The position numbers and the translations under genes were made by a program. From Oscillospiraceae bacterium (GTDB lineage: Bacteria; Bacillota; Clostridia; Oscillospirales; Ruminococcaceae), in the NCBI GenBank assembly GCA_016297165.1, contig JAEDHF010000115.1, positions 1 through 5,755 on the forward strand: a DNA stretch of 5,755 nucleotides, written 5' to 3'. Below are positions 5,166 through 5,755 of the stretch, in pieces. Position 1 is the stretch's first letter. Each line of letters starts with the position of its first letter. The notes under the pieces are model-generated. The model had not been told where the DNA came from. It saw only the letters and a list, made by a program, of their open reading frames with translations, and did not search any database.

Positions 5166-5209
5166 TCTGAATATAAATATTCAGAGCTCCTGTATCAGAA
5201 GCTCTGAAT
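5166..5209 (-). promoter_or_regulatory. Mutually exclusive hairpins between tig and clpP
   Basis: Three related segments lie in the tig-clpP gap. AGCTCTGAAT (5200-5209) is the complement of ATTCAGAGCT (5179-5188), giving a 10-bp hairpin with an 11-nt loop. The same middle segment (ATATTCAGA, 5177-5185) can instead pair with TCTGAATAT (5166-5174), giving 9 bp with a 2-nt loop. Only one can form at a time, as in an attenuator or mRNA-processing site. Neither is followed by a T-run in the minus direction, so they are not clear intrinsic terminators. No convincing separate clpP promoter was seen. Confidence 0.5.
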
Positions 5210-5226
5210 TTCTTGGCAGGTACCGA

Positions 5227-5755
5227 TTATTCCGCCTTAGCTTCAACCTCGGTAACTTCAGCATTCTCGCGGACTAAATCGAATGCCTTTTCAACCTTAA
5301 GGTCAACTGTAAGGCTGTCTGCGGGAATAACTTCCTTAACCTTTTCGATATCCATCTTGTACTGATCTGCATACTTTTCGTACTGAGCGTTAAGGTCAGC
5401 TTCGGTAATCTCGATATTTTCGAGCTCAGCAATCTTTTCAAGAGCAAGTCTGAGCTTAACCTGAATTTCGGCAGGCTTTCTGAACTGCGCCTTGAACTGG
5501 TCGATTGTAAGACCTGTGTACTTAAGATAGTCGTTGATTGTTACGCCTGCATAACGGTTTCTGTATTCCCATTCACGAAGCATATCGGAAACTCTGTTCT
5601 CGTTCATAGCTTCGGGGATTTCGCCCTCAAGCATTTCAGCAAGCTTTTCGGAAATTGTATTGTCAAGCTCAGCGGCAGCGTTCTTGTCAGCTGTATCTTT
5701 AAGCTTTGCCTTGATGTCTGCCTTGTATTCGGCGATTGTATCAAATTCGCTTACG
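5227..5755 (-). CDS. tig: Trigger factor, C-terminal part (cut by the window edge)
   Basis: This is a ribosome-associated chaperone that shelters nascent chains; the full protein is usually about 430 residues. Only the last 175 residues are visible, and the reading frame is still open at the right edge, so the N-terminal ribosome-binding and PPIase domains lie outside. The visible part matches the C-terminal helical chaperone domain. It begins VSEFDTIAEYKADIKAKL, then EIPEAMNENRVSDMLREWEYR, then YLKYTGLTIDQFKAQFRKPAEIQVKLRLALEKIAELENIEITEADL, the family's most recognisable stretch. It ends in an acidic tail (EVTEVEAKAE). An internal Met at 5634 is not the start, because family sequence continues upstream of it. 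It is first in the tig-clpP-clpX cluster, 102 bp before the clpP start, which links nascent-chain folding with ClpXP degradation. Confidence 0.95.
   Translation of the reverse strand, partial: VSEFDTIAEYKADIKAKLKDTADKNAAAELDNTISEKLAEMLEGEIPEAMNENRVSDMLREWEYRNRYAGVTINDYLKYTGLTIDQFKAQFRKPAEIQVKLRLALEKIAELENIEITEADLNAQYEKYADQYKMDIEKVKEVIPADSLTVDLKVEKAFDLVRENAEVTEVEAKAE

Noticed and set aside
5125..5226. CtsR or HrcA (CIRCE) heat-shock operators upstream of clpP
   Set aside because: Neither the AGGTCAAA-type tandem repeat nor the CIRCE inverted repeat is present in the gap.

Overview
The window looks like chromosomal DNA of a Gram-positive, low-to-medium GC bacterium of the Clostridia, most likely near the Oscillospiraceae/Ruminococcaceae. 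This is inferred from strong AGGAGG-type ribosome binding sites, consensus sigma-A promoters, the tig-clpP-clpX gene order, a YjfB-type small protein and the style of the XRE/ImmA pair. No rRNA, tRNA, CRISPR array, insertion sequence or phage structural gene is visible.

Left part (1-2550) is a compact damage-response-like module. Two minus-strand genes, an XRE-family repressor (728-1108) and an ImmA/IrrE zinc metallopeptidase (202-717), are translationally coupled. Diverging from them on the plus strand is a Y-family DNA polymerase (1258-2490). The intergenic region holds two near-perfect sigma-A promoters that point at each other, so the predicted start sites cross and the 5' ends overlap. 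Their -35 regions form an 11-bp perfect inverted repeat, and an imperfect palindrome sits between -35 and -10 of the polymerase promoter. By analogy with ImmR/ImmA and DdrO/IrrE, the peptidase may cleave the repressor after damage and release the mutagenic polymerase without LexA. No LexA box was found there.

Middle part (2498-3177) holds a large hairpin after dinB, a strong terminator, a 65-residue YjfB-family gene on the minus strand with its own promoter, and then about 250 bp of nearly continuous DNA secondary structure. Six perfect hairpins are arranged as two tandem cloverleaf-like four-way junctions. One hairpin core (TAACTGTCC-N3-GGACAGTTA) also occurs in the hairpin after dinB. The closing stem of the second cloverleaf contains the clpX stop codon. 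I do not recognise this element as a known RNA or repeat family.

Right part (3175-5755), all minus strand, is the core proteostasis cluster in the order tig (partial, cut by the window edge), clpP, clpX. Trigger factor folds nascent chains, and ClpXP unfolds and degrades tagged or damaged proteins. The tig-clpP gap holds three segments that can form two mutually exclusive hairpins.
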